Assembly: GCA_050633285.1 (NCBI GenBank) | Contig: JBOEGG010000002.1 | Location: 1-64,000 of the forward strand | Direction: 5' to 3' | Origin: UBA1672 sp050633285 | GTDB taxonomy: Bacteria > Pseudomonadota > Alphaproteobacteria > Micavibrionales > Micavibrionaceae | DNA: 64,000 bases | Shown here: positions 34,190-43,155 of the stretch, one piece after another | How positions within the stretch are numbered: the first letter of the stretch is position 1 | Layout: every line of letters begins with the position of its first letter | Program-made: the position numbers and the translations under genes | The notes under the pieces: model-generated | Told to the model about the DNA's origin: nothing | What the model saw: the letters and a program-made list of their open reading frames with translations, nothing else | The model's database searches: none

Positions 34190-34918
34190 ATGTATTATTT
34201 AAATATAAGACCTTTCTTTTCTATCGTGACCAAGAGAACTCTTTTGATAGGGCTGTCTTTGATCTGTACATATGCCTCACCTGTGTTGGCACAAACACCT
34301 GACGGTCAGACAGCGCAACAGCAAGCGCAGAGCCCCACACGCGTACCGGAAACAGGTATGCCAGAGGATAAAATTCGCGAACATGCGGGGCGGGATATTG
34401 AATATTATATGGCGCCTAAGAATAAGCGCGATTGTGCAACCCGCTCAAACCTTTTTGCTGCGGCTGTAAAAAAATATAAAGAGGGCGTACCTGTCAATGA
34501 GGTGACGGATGTGAAAATGTTCGAGCCCTTGTTTGCAAACATATACGCAGCTTTGCGTGAAAAGGGCGTTGATCAGGCGTCCTTGGATAATATGGCTGAG
34601 TATCAGAAATGTGTTGATGAAGCGAAACCGCATCGAGATCCATTGCGTGAACAGGATATGGCCGTCAAGTATGGAGGGTGTAAGCAATTGAATGCGCTTA
34701 TCCTTGATACGCTAGGGTCTATTAAGGACGGAAAAAAAGTAGATACTGTACTTGATAAATATAAAAATAAAAGATTGGATTTATCTGGGACGCAATATGA
34801 AAAAGTGGAAAGTCCGACATTCTTTTTTATAGGTCAGTTATATAAAGTTGCACAGGAGAGGGAATATAGCACTGCTGTGCAGATTGGCTCTAATATGAGT
34901 GCCGCTTGTATGATGTGA
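34190..34918 (+). CDS. Exported protein of unknown function
   Basis: I start at ATG 34190, which gives a signal peptide (LLIGLSLICTYASPVLAQ, cleavage near residue 35); the frame is open further upstream but overlaps cysQ in another frame. No clear ribosome binding site is seen. The mature part is about 207 residues, helical, with four Cys (in RDCATRS, YQKCVDE, GGCKQL and AACMM). It follows cysQ by 37 bases. No family recognised. Confidence 0.6.
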   Translation: MYYLNIRPFFSIVTKRTLLIGLSLICTYASPVLAQTPDGQTAQQQAQSPTRVPETGMPEDKIREHAGRDIEYYMAPKNKRDCATRSNLFAAAVKKYKEGVPVNEVTDVKMFEPLFANIYAALREKGVDQASLDNMAEYQKCVDEAKPHRDPLREQDMAVKYGGCKQLNALILDTLGSIKDGKKVDTVLDKYKNKRLDLSGTQYEKVESPTFFFIGQLYKVAQEREYSTAVQIGSNMSAACMM

Positions 34919-35026
34919 CATCTACACTGTTTTTAAACTTTATTTGCATAATATGGATTTGTTGTATATAAACTTTACAACGGGTTTATAAAAAATAATA
35001 TTAATATACATTACAGGGGTTATAAA

Positions 35027-35827
35027 ATGTCTGTTACAGATTCCTTAAAAGCCAAATTGGCTACTGCTGTTACTGCGGCAACCTTAATTGTGTCTCCGGG
35101 AAGTTTTGCTGCAGATGAGAGTGCAGATGCAAATCTTGCGCTGAACAATAAGACAGTAATTACACAACAAGACAACGCTGCTGAAAAGCCGCATGACCAT
35201 TTAACTCTACCTGAAGATCGTTTTAGAAGGGTGAAGGTTCCAATCTTCTCATCAAGGCCTGGCTCTGATGGTATATCGCAAGTTCCTATCGAATTGGATT
35301 TTTATCATGCAGCGATGCATGGTAATTTAACCGCTAAGCCATCAGAAATGGTGCTGACCGTCATAAAGGGCGGAAATGATGCTGCGAATAGACGCTACGA
35401 ACGTGCTGTTGCTCAGATGGCAAGTAATGTGAGTAACGCATATGAAGATGATAATGCCGTTGTGACTGCGGTCGTTGGTGCATATGCCGGCCCTGATGTT
35501 AAGCGCGGGGATGGTGCTGAGGGTTCTCCATCTGGTTCAATTGGTTTGTATATTAATGATCAAGCCCCGTACTATTTCTATCCTGAAAGTTTTTCTAAGG
35601 ATGATATGATTGAAAATATCCGTATGGCGCAAACATATTTAATTTTTGCGATAGAGACCGGTGAGTATCTTATGGATGCAGAGCAGGTGAAAGAGGCGCG
35701 TGCAAGCCGCAAATCAGAAAAAGAAGGTTTAGCGACAAGTGCTTCAGAAGCTGGTGAAGCAGGAAACCCAACTTCCGGTGGTGGTGAGCAGAGTAGTAAT
35801 ACCCCTATGGCAAGTCTAAATATGTAA
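35027..35827 (+). CDS. Exported protein of unknown function
   Basis: The 266-residue product has an N-terminal signal (LATAVTAATLIVSPGSFAAD, cleavage near residue 29). The central part from about 60 to 210 looks folded (KVPIFSSRPGSDGISQVPIE; GLYINDQAPYYFYPESFSKD), while the C-terminus is a Ser/Gly/Glu-rich disordered tail. CAGGGGT precedes the start. I do not recognise it. A terminator follows. Confidence 0.65.
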   Translation: MSVTDSLKAKLATAVTAATLIVSPGSFAADESADANLALNNKTVITQQDNAAEKPHDHLTLPEDRFRRVKVPIFSSRPGSDGISQVPIELDFYHAAMHGNLTAKPSEMVLTVIKGGNDAANRRYERAVAQMASNVSNAYEDDNAVVTAVVGAYAGPDVKRGDGAEGSPSGSIGLYINDQAPYYFYPESFSKDDMIENIRMAQTYLIFAIETGEYLMDAEQVKEARASRKSEKEGLATSASEAGEAGNPTSGGGEQSSNTPMASLNM

Positions 35828-35856
35828 AGATGTGCTATCTTTTATAAGTTAAGTGA

Positions 35857-35888
35857 GCGTCGATTGAAAAATCGGCGTTTTTTATTGT
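35857..35888 (+). terminator. Rho-independent terminator
   Basis: CGTCGATT (35858-35865) and AATCGGCG (35870-35877) pair with one wobble, followed by TTTTTTATT. It ends the 35027 gene. Confidence 0.8.
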
Positions 35889-35995
35889 CTGATTTTCAGA
35901 GGTTTTGTTTTCATAGCAATGTGATAAGTCGGTAAGTCCAGCCGATAGTAAATTTATAAGCGGTTGATGGGGGGAAGAAGAGAAGGGGATGAAAT

Positions 35996-36027
35996 AAAAG
36001 CCCTCTTGGTTTTGCAAGAGAGCTTTT
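35996..36027. terminator. Terminator downstream of the coiled-coil gene
   Basis: AAAAGCCCTCTT and AAGAGAGCTTTT are complementary apart from one bulge and are flanked by A on the left and T on the right. It lies just behind the stop of the minus-strand gene at 36062. Confidence 0.6.
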
Positions 36028-36061
36028 AAGTATCATTTTATTTTGTTTCGGTTGCCTATGG

Positions 36062-37387
36062 TTAAGCAAAGCCTCGCATTGTCATTGCTTGCGTTGTATT
36101 TTGCAGCTCTTGCTCGGCAGCGATATCCGCTTGTGCCTGCTGTTGCTGTTCTACTGCTGCTGGGTCGCTGACTTGTGCGAACATGTTTGTAATAACAGAT
36201 GTATTGTCTTGTACATCAGTATCAACAGCAAATGATCCGTACGAACGCTCACCTGTTGTATAGGCATTATCTTGTTCTACATAAGCGATAGTGTCCGCAC
36301 TCTCATAATTCGGTGCATCATCAGTTGAAGAGCTAAAGCCCCAACCTTGCTCAGTATTATCTGCTGCAGCATAGCTGTCATCTGTCGCATCACTAAAACC
36401 CCAGTCGTCATCGTTTGAGGCATAGGCTAAAGTTTCTTGATCGTCATATGCTTGTGAAACTAGTTCATTAGCATCAAACTGTGCAACGTCTGCAGCTAAG
36501 GCGGGGTTAGCTTCCACAATAGCCTTGCTTGCCGCTATATTCTCGGTGCTTTGAACCTGTTTTATGGCTTCAATGTCATTTTGCGCAATAGCAGCTTCCG
36601 TTTTATTGGATATTTCTTCTTGGCGTTGTGAGCGCAATTCACCATTTTCACGAATTGCATCTATAGTCTCTGTTCTTTGCCTTTGAAGATCTATGGAGCG
36701 ATCATTCATAGCTGCTTTTAGGCGCTCTTGGTCGATTGATCCATCGGCTCTTTTATAATCTTCAAGTGAGCTACCTTGCTTTTTCAAAATGCTGTCTACG
36801 CGTTTGCGGCGTGCAGATGATAGGTCAGTGGAATCATTCAAATCGCCATCTGCCAAAAGCTCTTGGATTTCATTAACTTCTGCAATTTTTTCGTCTAAAG
36901 CCTTTAGCTCATCCTTTAAGCTGTCTAGGTCAGCAAGCAGCGCCTGCATCCGAGGATCTCTTTCGAGATCATTCAGGACGCGTCGCATTTTTCTGCTGTT
37001 TTCTTTCTCGCTATTTTGTTGGTGCCCGATTGTGGAGACTGTAGTCTTCATATATCCACCGGCAGTAACAACGTCGGCGTCTGATTTTTGTATATCACCG
37101 CTTTGCTCGGCCATTATATCGCTCTCGTTATAACCACGAAGCTTTTTATCGAATAGGTAATGAACCACGTCATCTGTGTGCTTTACGTGCATATCATCAA
37201 TATCTTTGATGCTATCCGGAGGAACGTGCCCCAGATTTTCTTCTGCGCGTAAGAAATTCTCGATTGAAAGGATGTCGGCCGTCGTCACTTCTGATACACC
37301 GCCTTTGCTGAATGTATCACTTAACGAAACTGTGCCGTACGCATCGAATTGTTTATGTGCTAGTGCCTCTGCACGTGCTAGTCCCAC
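36062..37387 (-). CDS. Large acidic coiled-coil protein of unknown function
   Basis: A GTG at 37387 with AGGAG eight bases upstream is the best start; the frame also allows GTG 37396, but the AGGAG would then touch the start. The 441-residue protein has no signal peptide or membrane segment. Residues about 130-300 are coiled coil (LLADLDSLKDELKALDEKIA; RQEEISNKTEAAIAQNDIE). Residues 320-375 contain two copies of an acidic W-G-F-S motif (DDDWGFSDATDD and EQGWGFSSSTDD). The end is Gln/Ala-rich. Unknown family; might be a secreted effector or scaffold, but nothing proves this. Confidence 0.6.
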   Translation of the reverse strand: MGLARAEALAHKQFDAYGTVSLSDTFSKGGVSEVTTADILSIENFLRAEENLGHVPPDSIKDIDDMHVKHTDDVVHYLFDKKLRGYNESDIMAEQSGDIQKSDADVVTAGGYMKTTVSTIGHQQNSEKENSRKMRRVLNDLERDPRMQALLADLDSLKDELKALDEKIAEVNEIQELLADGDLNDSTDLSSARRKRVDSILKKQGSSLEDYKRADGSIDQERLKAAMNDRSIDLQRQRTETIDAIRENGELRSQRQEEISNKTEAAIAQNDIEAIKQVQSTENIAASKAIVEANPALAADVAQFDANELVSQAYDDQETLAYASNDDDWGFSDATDDSYAAADNTEQGWGFSSSTDDAPNYESADTIAYVEQDNAYTTGERSYGSFAVDTDVQDNTSVITNMFAQVSDPAAVEQQQQAQADIAAEQELQNTTQAMTMRGFA

Positions 37388-37828
37388 TTCTACCACTCCT
37401 GGCCCCCTTGTAGTAATATGTAAAACACATAAAGAGGGTAACTCTAAATTATTAACATTATGTAAACACTGGAGAGTGCTAAGAATCGATCTGTATGTTT
37501 TCTAACAATTGATCGATAGGAAAGGTGATTTCAACCCAAAAACTCTCCCTGTTCTGTCAGTATTTCGTAGGGTTTTCCCTATCTCTAAGTACCAACAGAA
37601 AATAACCTACGCCTTTTTTTTGTGTATTGCAAACTTTTTCCTGAAAAAAAATGTAGTTGAGAACGGTTATTAAAGTACTGATCCATAATAAAACGTACTT
37701 ATGTTATGGAATACTTATATAGCTATCACATCTGCATTAGGTGTGCGGACAAGTAATAATGGATAGGTTCTATAATGGCTATTTTTTATTTGTGAATTTC
37801 TACCATTAGATAAAGAGTACTTACTTCA
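37388..37828. other. Long AT-rich intergenic region without recognised gene
   Basis: About 440 bases between the starts and ends of two minus-strand genes. It contains the promoter region of the coiled-coil gene and the 3' region of the O-antigen ligase gene. I see only short A and T tracts, no ORF with a ribosome binding site and no RNA gene. Confidence 0.5.
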
Positions 37829-39040
37829 TTACTCTGTTTTGTCTAACGGTTTATCTGCCATTAAAAGGCATAAGCCGAAGAGAAGTGTAAGCACGCCAAG
37901 CCACCAACTCTGCCATATTCCATATCCAACAGCTGATACGCCTAGAACGGGTATGTATACGGACAACATAATCTTTTTATCAATTGCCGTAAATTGATTG
38001 AGCCTATAATGCAATGTACAAAATAGAGCGCTTGCCAAACAAATACCAACCATTCCAAATTCTATCCATATTTGGATAGAGAAGTTGTGCGGGTGTAGCA
38101 CCGTTGGAGACTTGTGGTAAATATAATTATGCTCGAATGTCTCAACATAGCGCGTTGCCTCCATACCATAACCATAGAGTGGGTTATCCATGGCATATCG
38201 CATAACAAAGTCCCAAACTTCTACCCGATTCCCTGCATAAGCATCTTTAAGCCACGGAATATCCTGTCCGTTTTCAATAAGGAGTCCATATAAAAGCGTG
38301 ACGATTTGTGGGGTAAGGGCAAGGCAGGCGATAATGATAACAGTTAAAAGAGAGAGTGGAAGCTTTGATTTACAAGGAAATAACGCAAATACAATCATTC
38401 CCAAACCGAAAGCGACGTGCCCTGATTGGCTTTGTGTTAAGCAGAGCATGGTTAAAACGGAGATCAGCATTATCAATCCGCTAACAAACCGAATCTTTGT
38501 GTTTTCAATATCTTTTAGGAAGAATAATGAGGCAAGAGAACAAAAGGTGGTAAATACAACGCCGCGATTCATAACTGCCGTGCCAAGGTGCTCATCGTTA
38601 CTTATTCCACGAATAGCTTTATAAAGTGGCATATTCGCATAAAGTTCAAAACTACAGAGTAACGCCGCGATAATAACGCCGACTGGGAAAAACACGAGGT
38701 ATGGGCGTATTAGTGATTTAGGAACTGCAATAGATAGGCTTATAAATAAAGAGCCAATCAATAGGATCGCACTTGCCTTTATTGCATCCTCAAATGCCTC
38801 TGCCGGAGAAATAGACCATGTTAAACTGGCGAAACACAGGGCGATAACGCTTACTATGACCGCAATATAAGCTTTGGAATAAATAAAGGTCTCTTTTTTA
38901 ATCAAAAACCAATAACCTGAGCCACATAAGCCAATTATAAGGGGCCAGAACGCCAAAAAACGCGGTGCATGGATAGACATTACGGGTGTAATGGATAATG
39001 CAATCATAAACACGAGCGGGAAAATATTCTGGCGTGTCAA
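37829..39040 (-). CDS. O-antigen ligase / polymerase family membrane protein
   Basis: The 403-residue protein has about ten to twelve membrane segments. The family signature of the WaaL/Wzy superfamily is present in the large periplasmic loop: AGNRVEVWDFVMRYAMDNP, LYGYGMEATRY and VLHPHNFSIQIWIEFGMVG, with the conserved Arg and His. It would either ligate O-antigen to lipid A-core or polymerise repeat units. No other glycan genes adjoin it; ugd is 8 kb away. Confidence 0.85.
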   Translation of the reverse strand: MTRQNIFPLVFMIALSITPVMSIHAPRFLAFWPLIIGLCGSGYWFLIKKETFIYSKAYIAVIVSVIALCFASLTWSISPAEAFEDAIKASAILLIGSLFISLSIAVPKSLIRPYLVFFPVGVIIAALLCSFELYANMPLYKAIRGISNDEHLGTAVMNRGVVFTTFCSLASLFFLKDIENTKIRFVSGLIMLISVLTMLCLTQSQSGHVAFGLGMIVFALFPCKSKLPLSLLTVIIIACLALTPQIVTLLYGLLIENGQDIPWLKDAYAGNRVEVWDFVMRYAMDNPLYGYGMEATRYVETFEHNYIYHKSPTVLHPHNFSIQIWIEFGMVGICLASALFCTLHYRLNQFTAIDKKIMLSVYIPVLGVSAVGYGIWQSWWLGVLTLLFGLCLLMADKPLDKTE

Positions 39041-39216
39041 AACAAACCTCTAAACTTTTCAATGAATACTCTTTATGTAACAGCTTTTGAAAAAATGAGT
39101 AGGGGGTTTCATTTTTTTTCCAAGATTTATCCTTCTCATATCGTCTTATTTATATAAGATGGAGCACAACCTCCTTCGTCAAATGAATTTAAAGCCTGAG
39201 AAGGCGCGAGGAATGA

Positions 39217-39234
39217 CTCCTATTATTATAGGAG
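39217..39234 (+). promoter_or_regulatory. Perfect 7-bp inverted repeat upstream of the ECF sigma gene
   Basis: CTCCTAT (39217-39223) and ATAGGAG (39228-39234) flank a four-base centre, and AATGA(C) occurs on both sides. It lies about 60-80 bases before the sigma factor start, where an operator would be expected. Confidence 0.4.
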
Positions 39235-39295
39235 AATGACAAGCAATACTCTCAAGTTTTAAGGGCAGAAGACGACAAATATAGATGGTTTTTGC

Positions 39296-39847
39296 ATGAT
39301 GGCGGATATGCCGGAAGAAGAAACAAAACAGTTAATCAAACGCGCACAGCGCGGTGATGCGAATGCTTTTGAAGCATTGGTGAACATGTACTATGAGGTG
39401 ATGTTTAAAATGGCTTATCAATGGTGCGGTAATCAAAGGGATGCAGAGGATATAACACAAGAAGCGTGTATTAAACTCTCCCGCGGGATACACAGTTATA
39501 AAGGCACTTCAAAATTCACAAGTTGGCTCTACCGTCTTGTGATTAACACGGCCAAAGATTGGTACAAATCGCAAAATCGCCACGCAGGCACGGTTGAGCT
39601 TGTCGAGAATACGGCTTCTATCGATGATAAAGCAGAAGAAAAGCTCTACGCTCGTCAAGTGTTGGAAGAAGTGCAAAAACTCCCCGATGCAGAAAAAGAA
39701 TCACTTCTTATGGTGATGGGGCAGGGCATGTCGCATAAAGAGGCGGCGAAGCTCTCAGGGGTAAAGGAAAGCACAATTTCGTGGCGTATCCACGAGGCAC
39801 GTAAGAAACTGGAAACGATTTTTGGAAAGGATAAGCGTTATGGATGA
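39296..39847 (+). CDS. ECF-type RNA polymerase sigma factor
   Basis: The 183-residue protein contains sigma region 2 (ALVNMYYEVMFKMAYQWCG, NQRDAEDITQEACIKLSRG) and region 4 (LPDAEKESLLMVMGQGMSHK, EAAKLSGVKESTISWRIHEA). Regions 1 and 3 are absent, as in extracytoplasmic function sigma factors. ATG 39296, 39299 or 39308 could be used. Its end overlaps the next gene by 8 bases, and that product has the layout of a membrane anti-sigma factor fused to a VWA domain, so the pair is a likely signalling unit. Confidence 0.9.
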   Translation: MMADMPEEETKQLIKRAQRGDANAFEALVNMYYEVMFKMAYQWCGNQRDAEDITQEACIKLSRGIHSYKGTSKFTSWLYRLVINTAKDWYKSQNRHAGTVELVENTASIDDKAEEKLYARQVLEEVQKLPDAEKESLLMVMGQGMSHKEAAKLSGVKESTISWRIHEARKKLETIFGKDKRYG

Positions 39848-42230
39848 TAAGCAACTTGCAAAAATCTTAAGCGAAGATCGCGCTCCTGAAATTGATGTAA
39901 ACGCCAAAAAGCGGGCGATGAACTTGGCCATGGCGGAGTTCAAAACTGCACAAAATGAAAAAAATCAAAAAAATTCCCAAGGAGTTTCATTCCTCTCTCG
40001 TCTTATCGGTATAGGCAATCAAAACCGAGGAAGACAAACAATGGAACAGAGAACTAAAAAAAGATTTATGTATGGTGCAGGCGCAACGGCAATGGCACTG
40101 GTATTAGTCGCAGGTCTAAGCCTGACACAAGTGGATGAGACAGTAAACAGATTTGAAGGTCAGAAACCAAACCAAACCAATCAATCGACGAACAACTTTG
40201 GGCAAGTATCCAATAATATTAGTAAGCCTATTCCAAGTATTCCTATTATTGGTAAGCTGTTTTCATCAGACGCAGAAATCGCTCCTGCTTATATAGATGC
40301 AATTGAACAACAGAACGAAGAGGGGTTAGAGCGTGCAATAAGAGACGGTAGCACAGCAATCCCTGTTCCGATTGAAACATCAAAAACACGTCAGGAAGAA
40401 TCGAATGTATCAGTAAGGGATGATCCTTTGGCTGATTGGAAGCGATTACAAGATGAGCCTGTCGTTCAAAAGAACCAACAAAATCGTACTAAGGACGCAG
40501 GCGGTAAAGCTTCAGAAACGGAAGCTAAGGCTGATAAGCCGTTGCACCGTTGGCGCGCATTACAAGAAGAGCGTGTGGAACGTGAAATGGCTGTCGCATC
40601 AACGCCCGCACGTGCACCTGCTGCTATAGCGGAGTCGAAAGAAGAGGCGGTTGCATCCTCTGTCGCAAAATCTAAAAAAGTAATCAGTGGCGGACAGCAG
40701 CTTTATAACACTCCTGAAAATATCATTGTTGCAGATGACTATATTACGCCGACTTATCAGGATGAAGGGCGTGACAAGTTTGAGGAGTTTAAACAAAATC
40801 CGTTTAAATCAGTGGACAGCGAGCCTGTCTCAACATTTTCCTCTGATGTGGATACAGCAAGCTATAGCTTCGTACGTAAATCCTTAAACAGCGGTCGTCT
40901 GCCAAATGCAAGTGCGGTACGTGTAGAAGAGCTGGTGAATTACTTTAACTATAATTACCCTGTTCCTGAAAGCCGTGCAGAGCCATTTCTCCCGTCTGTC
41001 ACAGTCGTCGATAGCCCATGGGCTGAGGGGCGTAAATTAATGCATGTCGGCATTAAGGGATATCAGATTGAACCAACAGAACTACGTTCTAACCTTGTGT
41101 TCTTGCTTGATGTATCAGGTTCTATGAATGCGCAGGACAAGTTACCATTGGTTAAAAACTCAATGAAGATGCTTCTGGATAGCTTACACCCCGATGACAC
41201 TGTTTCTATCGTCGTATATGCAGGATCAACAGGCGTGGTTTTAGAACCGACAAAGGTATCAAAGCGCAATACAATCTTAAATGCGATGAATGCCCTACGT
41301 GCAGGCGGTGGTACAGCGGGCGCAGCAGGTATAGAGCTGGCCTATAACATGGCCGAGCAGAACTTTGATAAAGGAGCGGTAAACCGCGTTATCCTGGCAA
41401 CAGATGGTGACTTTAATGTTGGTATCTCTAACCATAATGAGCTTAAGAAATATGTAGAGCGTAAACGCGATAAAGGCATATTCCTTTCTGTTCTGGGCTT
41501 TGGTCAAGGGAACTATAACGATCAAATGATGCAGACTTTGGCACAAAACGGAAATGGTGTGGCCGCTTATATCGATAACTTGAACGAAGCACGTAAGGTT
41601 TTGGTACAAGAAGCAACCTCATCACTCTTCCCAATTGCAAAGGATGTAAAGTTTCAAGTCGAATTCAATCCTAACCTAGTGTCCGAATATCGTTTGATTG
41701 GTTATGAAACACGAAGCTTAAAACGCGAAGACTTTAACAATGATAAGATTGACGCGGGAGATATCGGTGCAGGCCATACTGTAACTGCAATCTATGAATT
41801 CGTTCCTGTCGGTAGTAACGCAGGCACAGTTGACCCTTTGCGCTACGGTAAGAAGGCGAAAAGTGAAGTGAAGAAGAAAAAGCCTCTTATTACGAATGAA
41901 AGCGAATATGCGTACCTTAAAATGCGCTATAAACTTCCGATGGAAAGCAAGAGTAAGCTGATGACACGTCCGGTAACTGTTGGTGACGAGACAAAAGGAA
42001 GCCCATGTCCGCCGCACGCCGCATGTCTTGTCGCAGGACAGCCACATGCTGTTGCTTTCGCCACCGCTGTTGCCGCCTTCGGTCAAATCTTAAAAGGAGG
42101 CGAACATACAGGTGATTTTTCTTACGATGATGTTATCGCACTTGCTCAACAGGGCAAAGGAAATGACCAGTTTGGATACCGCGCCGAATTCATCAATATG
42201 GTACGCCTTGCAAAGACATTGGCACGATAA
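39840..42230 (+). CDS. Membrane protein with anti-sigma-like N-terminus and YfbK-type VWA domain
   Basis: The 796-residue product starts at ATG 39840 inside the sigma gene. Residues 1-70 are cytoplasmic and charged (MDDKQLAKILSEDRAPEIDV), one membrane helix follows at about 76-97 (GATAMALVLVAGLSL), then a disordered linker of about 220 residues. The folded part begins with FSSDVDTASYSFVRKSLNSG and FNYNYPVP, typical of the YfbK/DUF3520 group, and contains a VWA domain with an intact MIDAS motif DVSGSMN (near residue 422). The position after an ECF sigma gene and the N-terminal layout suggest it controls that sigma factor; the ligand is unknown. Confidence 0.8.
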   Translation: MDDKQLAKILSEDRAPEIDVNAKKRAMNLAMAEFKTAQNEKNQKNSQGVSFLSRLIGIGNQNRGRQTMEQRTKKRFMYGAGATAMALVLVAGLSLTQVDETVNRFEGQKPNQTNQSTNNFGQVSNNISKPIPSIPIIGKLFSSDAEIAPAYIDAIEQQNEEGLERAIRDGSTAIPVPIETSKTRQEESNVSVRDDPLADWKRLQDEPVVQKNQQNRTKDAGGKASETEAKADKPLHRWRALQEERVEREMAVASTPARAPAAIAESKEEAVASSVAKSKKVISGGQQLYNTPENIIVADDYITPTYQDEGRDKFEEFKQNPFKSVDSEPVSTFSSDVDTASYSFVRKSLNSGRLPNASAVRVEELVNYFNYNYPVPESRAEPFLPSVTVVDSPWAEGRKLMHVGIKGYQIEPTELRSNLVFLLDVSGSMNAQDKLPLVKNSMKMLLDSLHPDDTVSIVVYAGSTGVVLEPTKVSKRNTILNAMNALRAGGGTAGAAGIELAYNMAEQNFDKGAVNRVILATDGDFNVGISNHNELKKYVERKRDKGIFLSVLGFGQGNYNDQMMQTLAQNGNGVAAYIDNLNEARKVLVQEATSSLFPIAKDVKFQVEFNPNLVSEYRLIGYETRSLKREDFNNDKIDAGDIGAGHTVTAIYEFVPVGSNAGTVDPLRYGKKAKSEVKKKKPLITNESEYAYLKMRYKLPMESKSKLMTRPVTVGDETKGSPCPPHAACLVAGQPHAVAFATAVAAFGQILKGGEHTGDFSYDDVIALAQQGKGNDQFGYRAEFINMVRLAKTLAR

Positions 42231-42251
42231 ATTGGTACTTAATAATAAAGT

Positions 42252-42286
42252 CAGTCTCTCGGTGAAAGTCGGGAGGCTGTTTTTTT
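42252..42286 (+). terminator. Rho-independent terminator after the sigma/VWA operon
   Basis: CAGTCTCTCG (42252-42261) pairs with CGGGAGGCTG (42270-42279, two wobbles), followed by seven Ts. It overlaps the end of the convergent gene at 42285. Confidence 0.85.
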
Positions 42287-42986
42287 ATAGGGACAAGTTT
42301 TGTTCTTCTGATTCTAATGTCGCGCGCATTATTCTAGGCACAACAGGAATAAGAGTGGGAGGAAGGGGCTCAGTTGACTCTTTACTTATCATCTCAGGGC
42401 AGAAGTTACCGTTCTCATCAAATGGGGGTGCGCCTAAGGGGGGCTTCACGGCTTGTTCATAATCAGTGTCATAAGCCAGATCATAAGGCATCGCGTGCAT
42501 ATCCAAAGGGCAGTTGATACCAAGGTCACTCAATCTCTCTTGTAACCGTTGTGTTTCCCCAATATCCTGACGTGATAATGTCATAGACAGGCCACTACCC
42601 GATGGGTGAGTATGGTAATATTGCATACGCTGGATTGAGCTTTGCTCAACACGGTCAAGCAAAGCATCTAACGCAATATCATTATCTGTATCGTAAATCA
42701 TCCCCTTTGCATGACTGGTTAGTGTTTCAAAATCAATTGTGCCATCGTTCATATATGCAAGAACAAAGCCGTGTTCAGGCCCATACCCGTCTTCACCGCT
42801 TTTTTCAAAGGCATCGTGGATTAACTCAATAATTTGAGGGGAAAGGTTCTCGTAAAGAACTTCGTCTTGCTTAAGCGTCAATGTGCCATCCGTATTACTA
42901 ACATGATTGGGCACCCATTCATTCTCATCAACGGCATCCGCGAAAATTTGTGAAACAGGAATATTATAGTTTTGAATATTGCTCAT
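42285..42986 (-). CDS. Protein with JAMM/MPN-like metallopeptidase motif
   Basis: The 233-residue protein has YYHTHPSGSGLSMTLSRQDI at about residues 123-142. This is an H-x-H-P-S-G motif followed by S138-x-x-D141, the zinc site of JAB/JAMM enzymes such as RadC, but with three extra residues between H-x-H and S-x-x-D. A preceding hydrophobic strand and a possible catalytic Glu are not clear. N- and C-terminal parts are acidic and unlike RadC. Activity is uncertain. It is convergent with the VWA gene and divergent from typA. Confidence 0.55.
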   Translation of the reverse strand: MSNIQNYNIPVSQIFADAVDENEWVPNHVSNTDGTLTLKQDEVLYENLSPQIIELIHDAFEKSGEDGYGPEHGFVLAYMNDGTIDFETLTSHAKGMIYDTDNDIALDALLDRVEQSSIQRMQYYHTHPSGSGLSMTLSRQDIGETQRLQERLSDLGINCPLDMHAMPYDLAYDTDYEQAVKPPLGAPPFDENGNFCPEMISKESTEPLPPTLIPVVPRIMRATLESEEQNLSL

Positions 42987-43155
42987 ATAACAGAGTATCG
43001 CCCAAATTTATTAATTATATTATTAAAAACGCTTTTTTGTAGCGCGCTATGTCGAGTATTTGCAAACTTAATTTTATGAAAACAAATTAAATATTGGCTT
43101 TTTAAAGCGTTTTATACTACATAGGCGGTTGAAATTTTAAAGAGACGGTAGAGCC

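Noticed and set aside
36789..37133. Plus-strand Ser/Phe-rich frame opposite the coiled-coil gene
   Set aside because: Antisense shadow of a heptad-rich coding region; no ribosome binding site.
39071..39110. GTAACA upstream of the ECF sigma gene as an autoregulatory ECF promoter
   Set aside because: The base run 16 positions downstream is GTAG, not CGAA, so the motif shared by the peptide and peroxiredoxin genes is absent.
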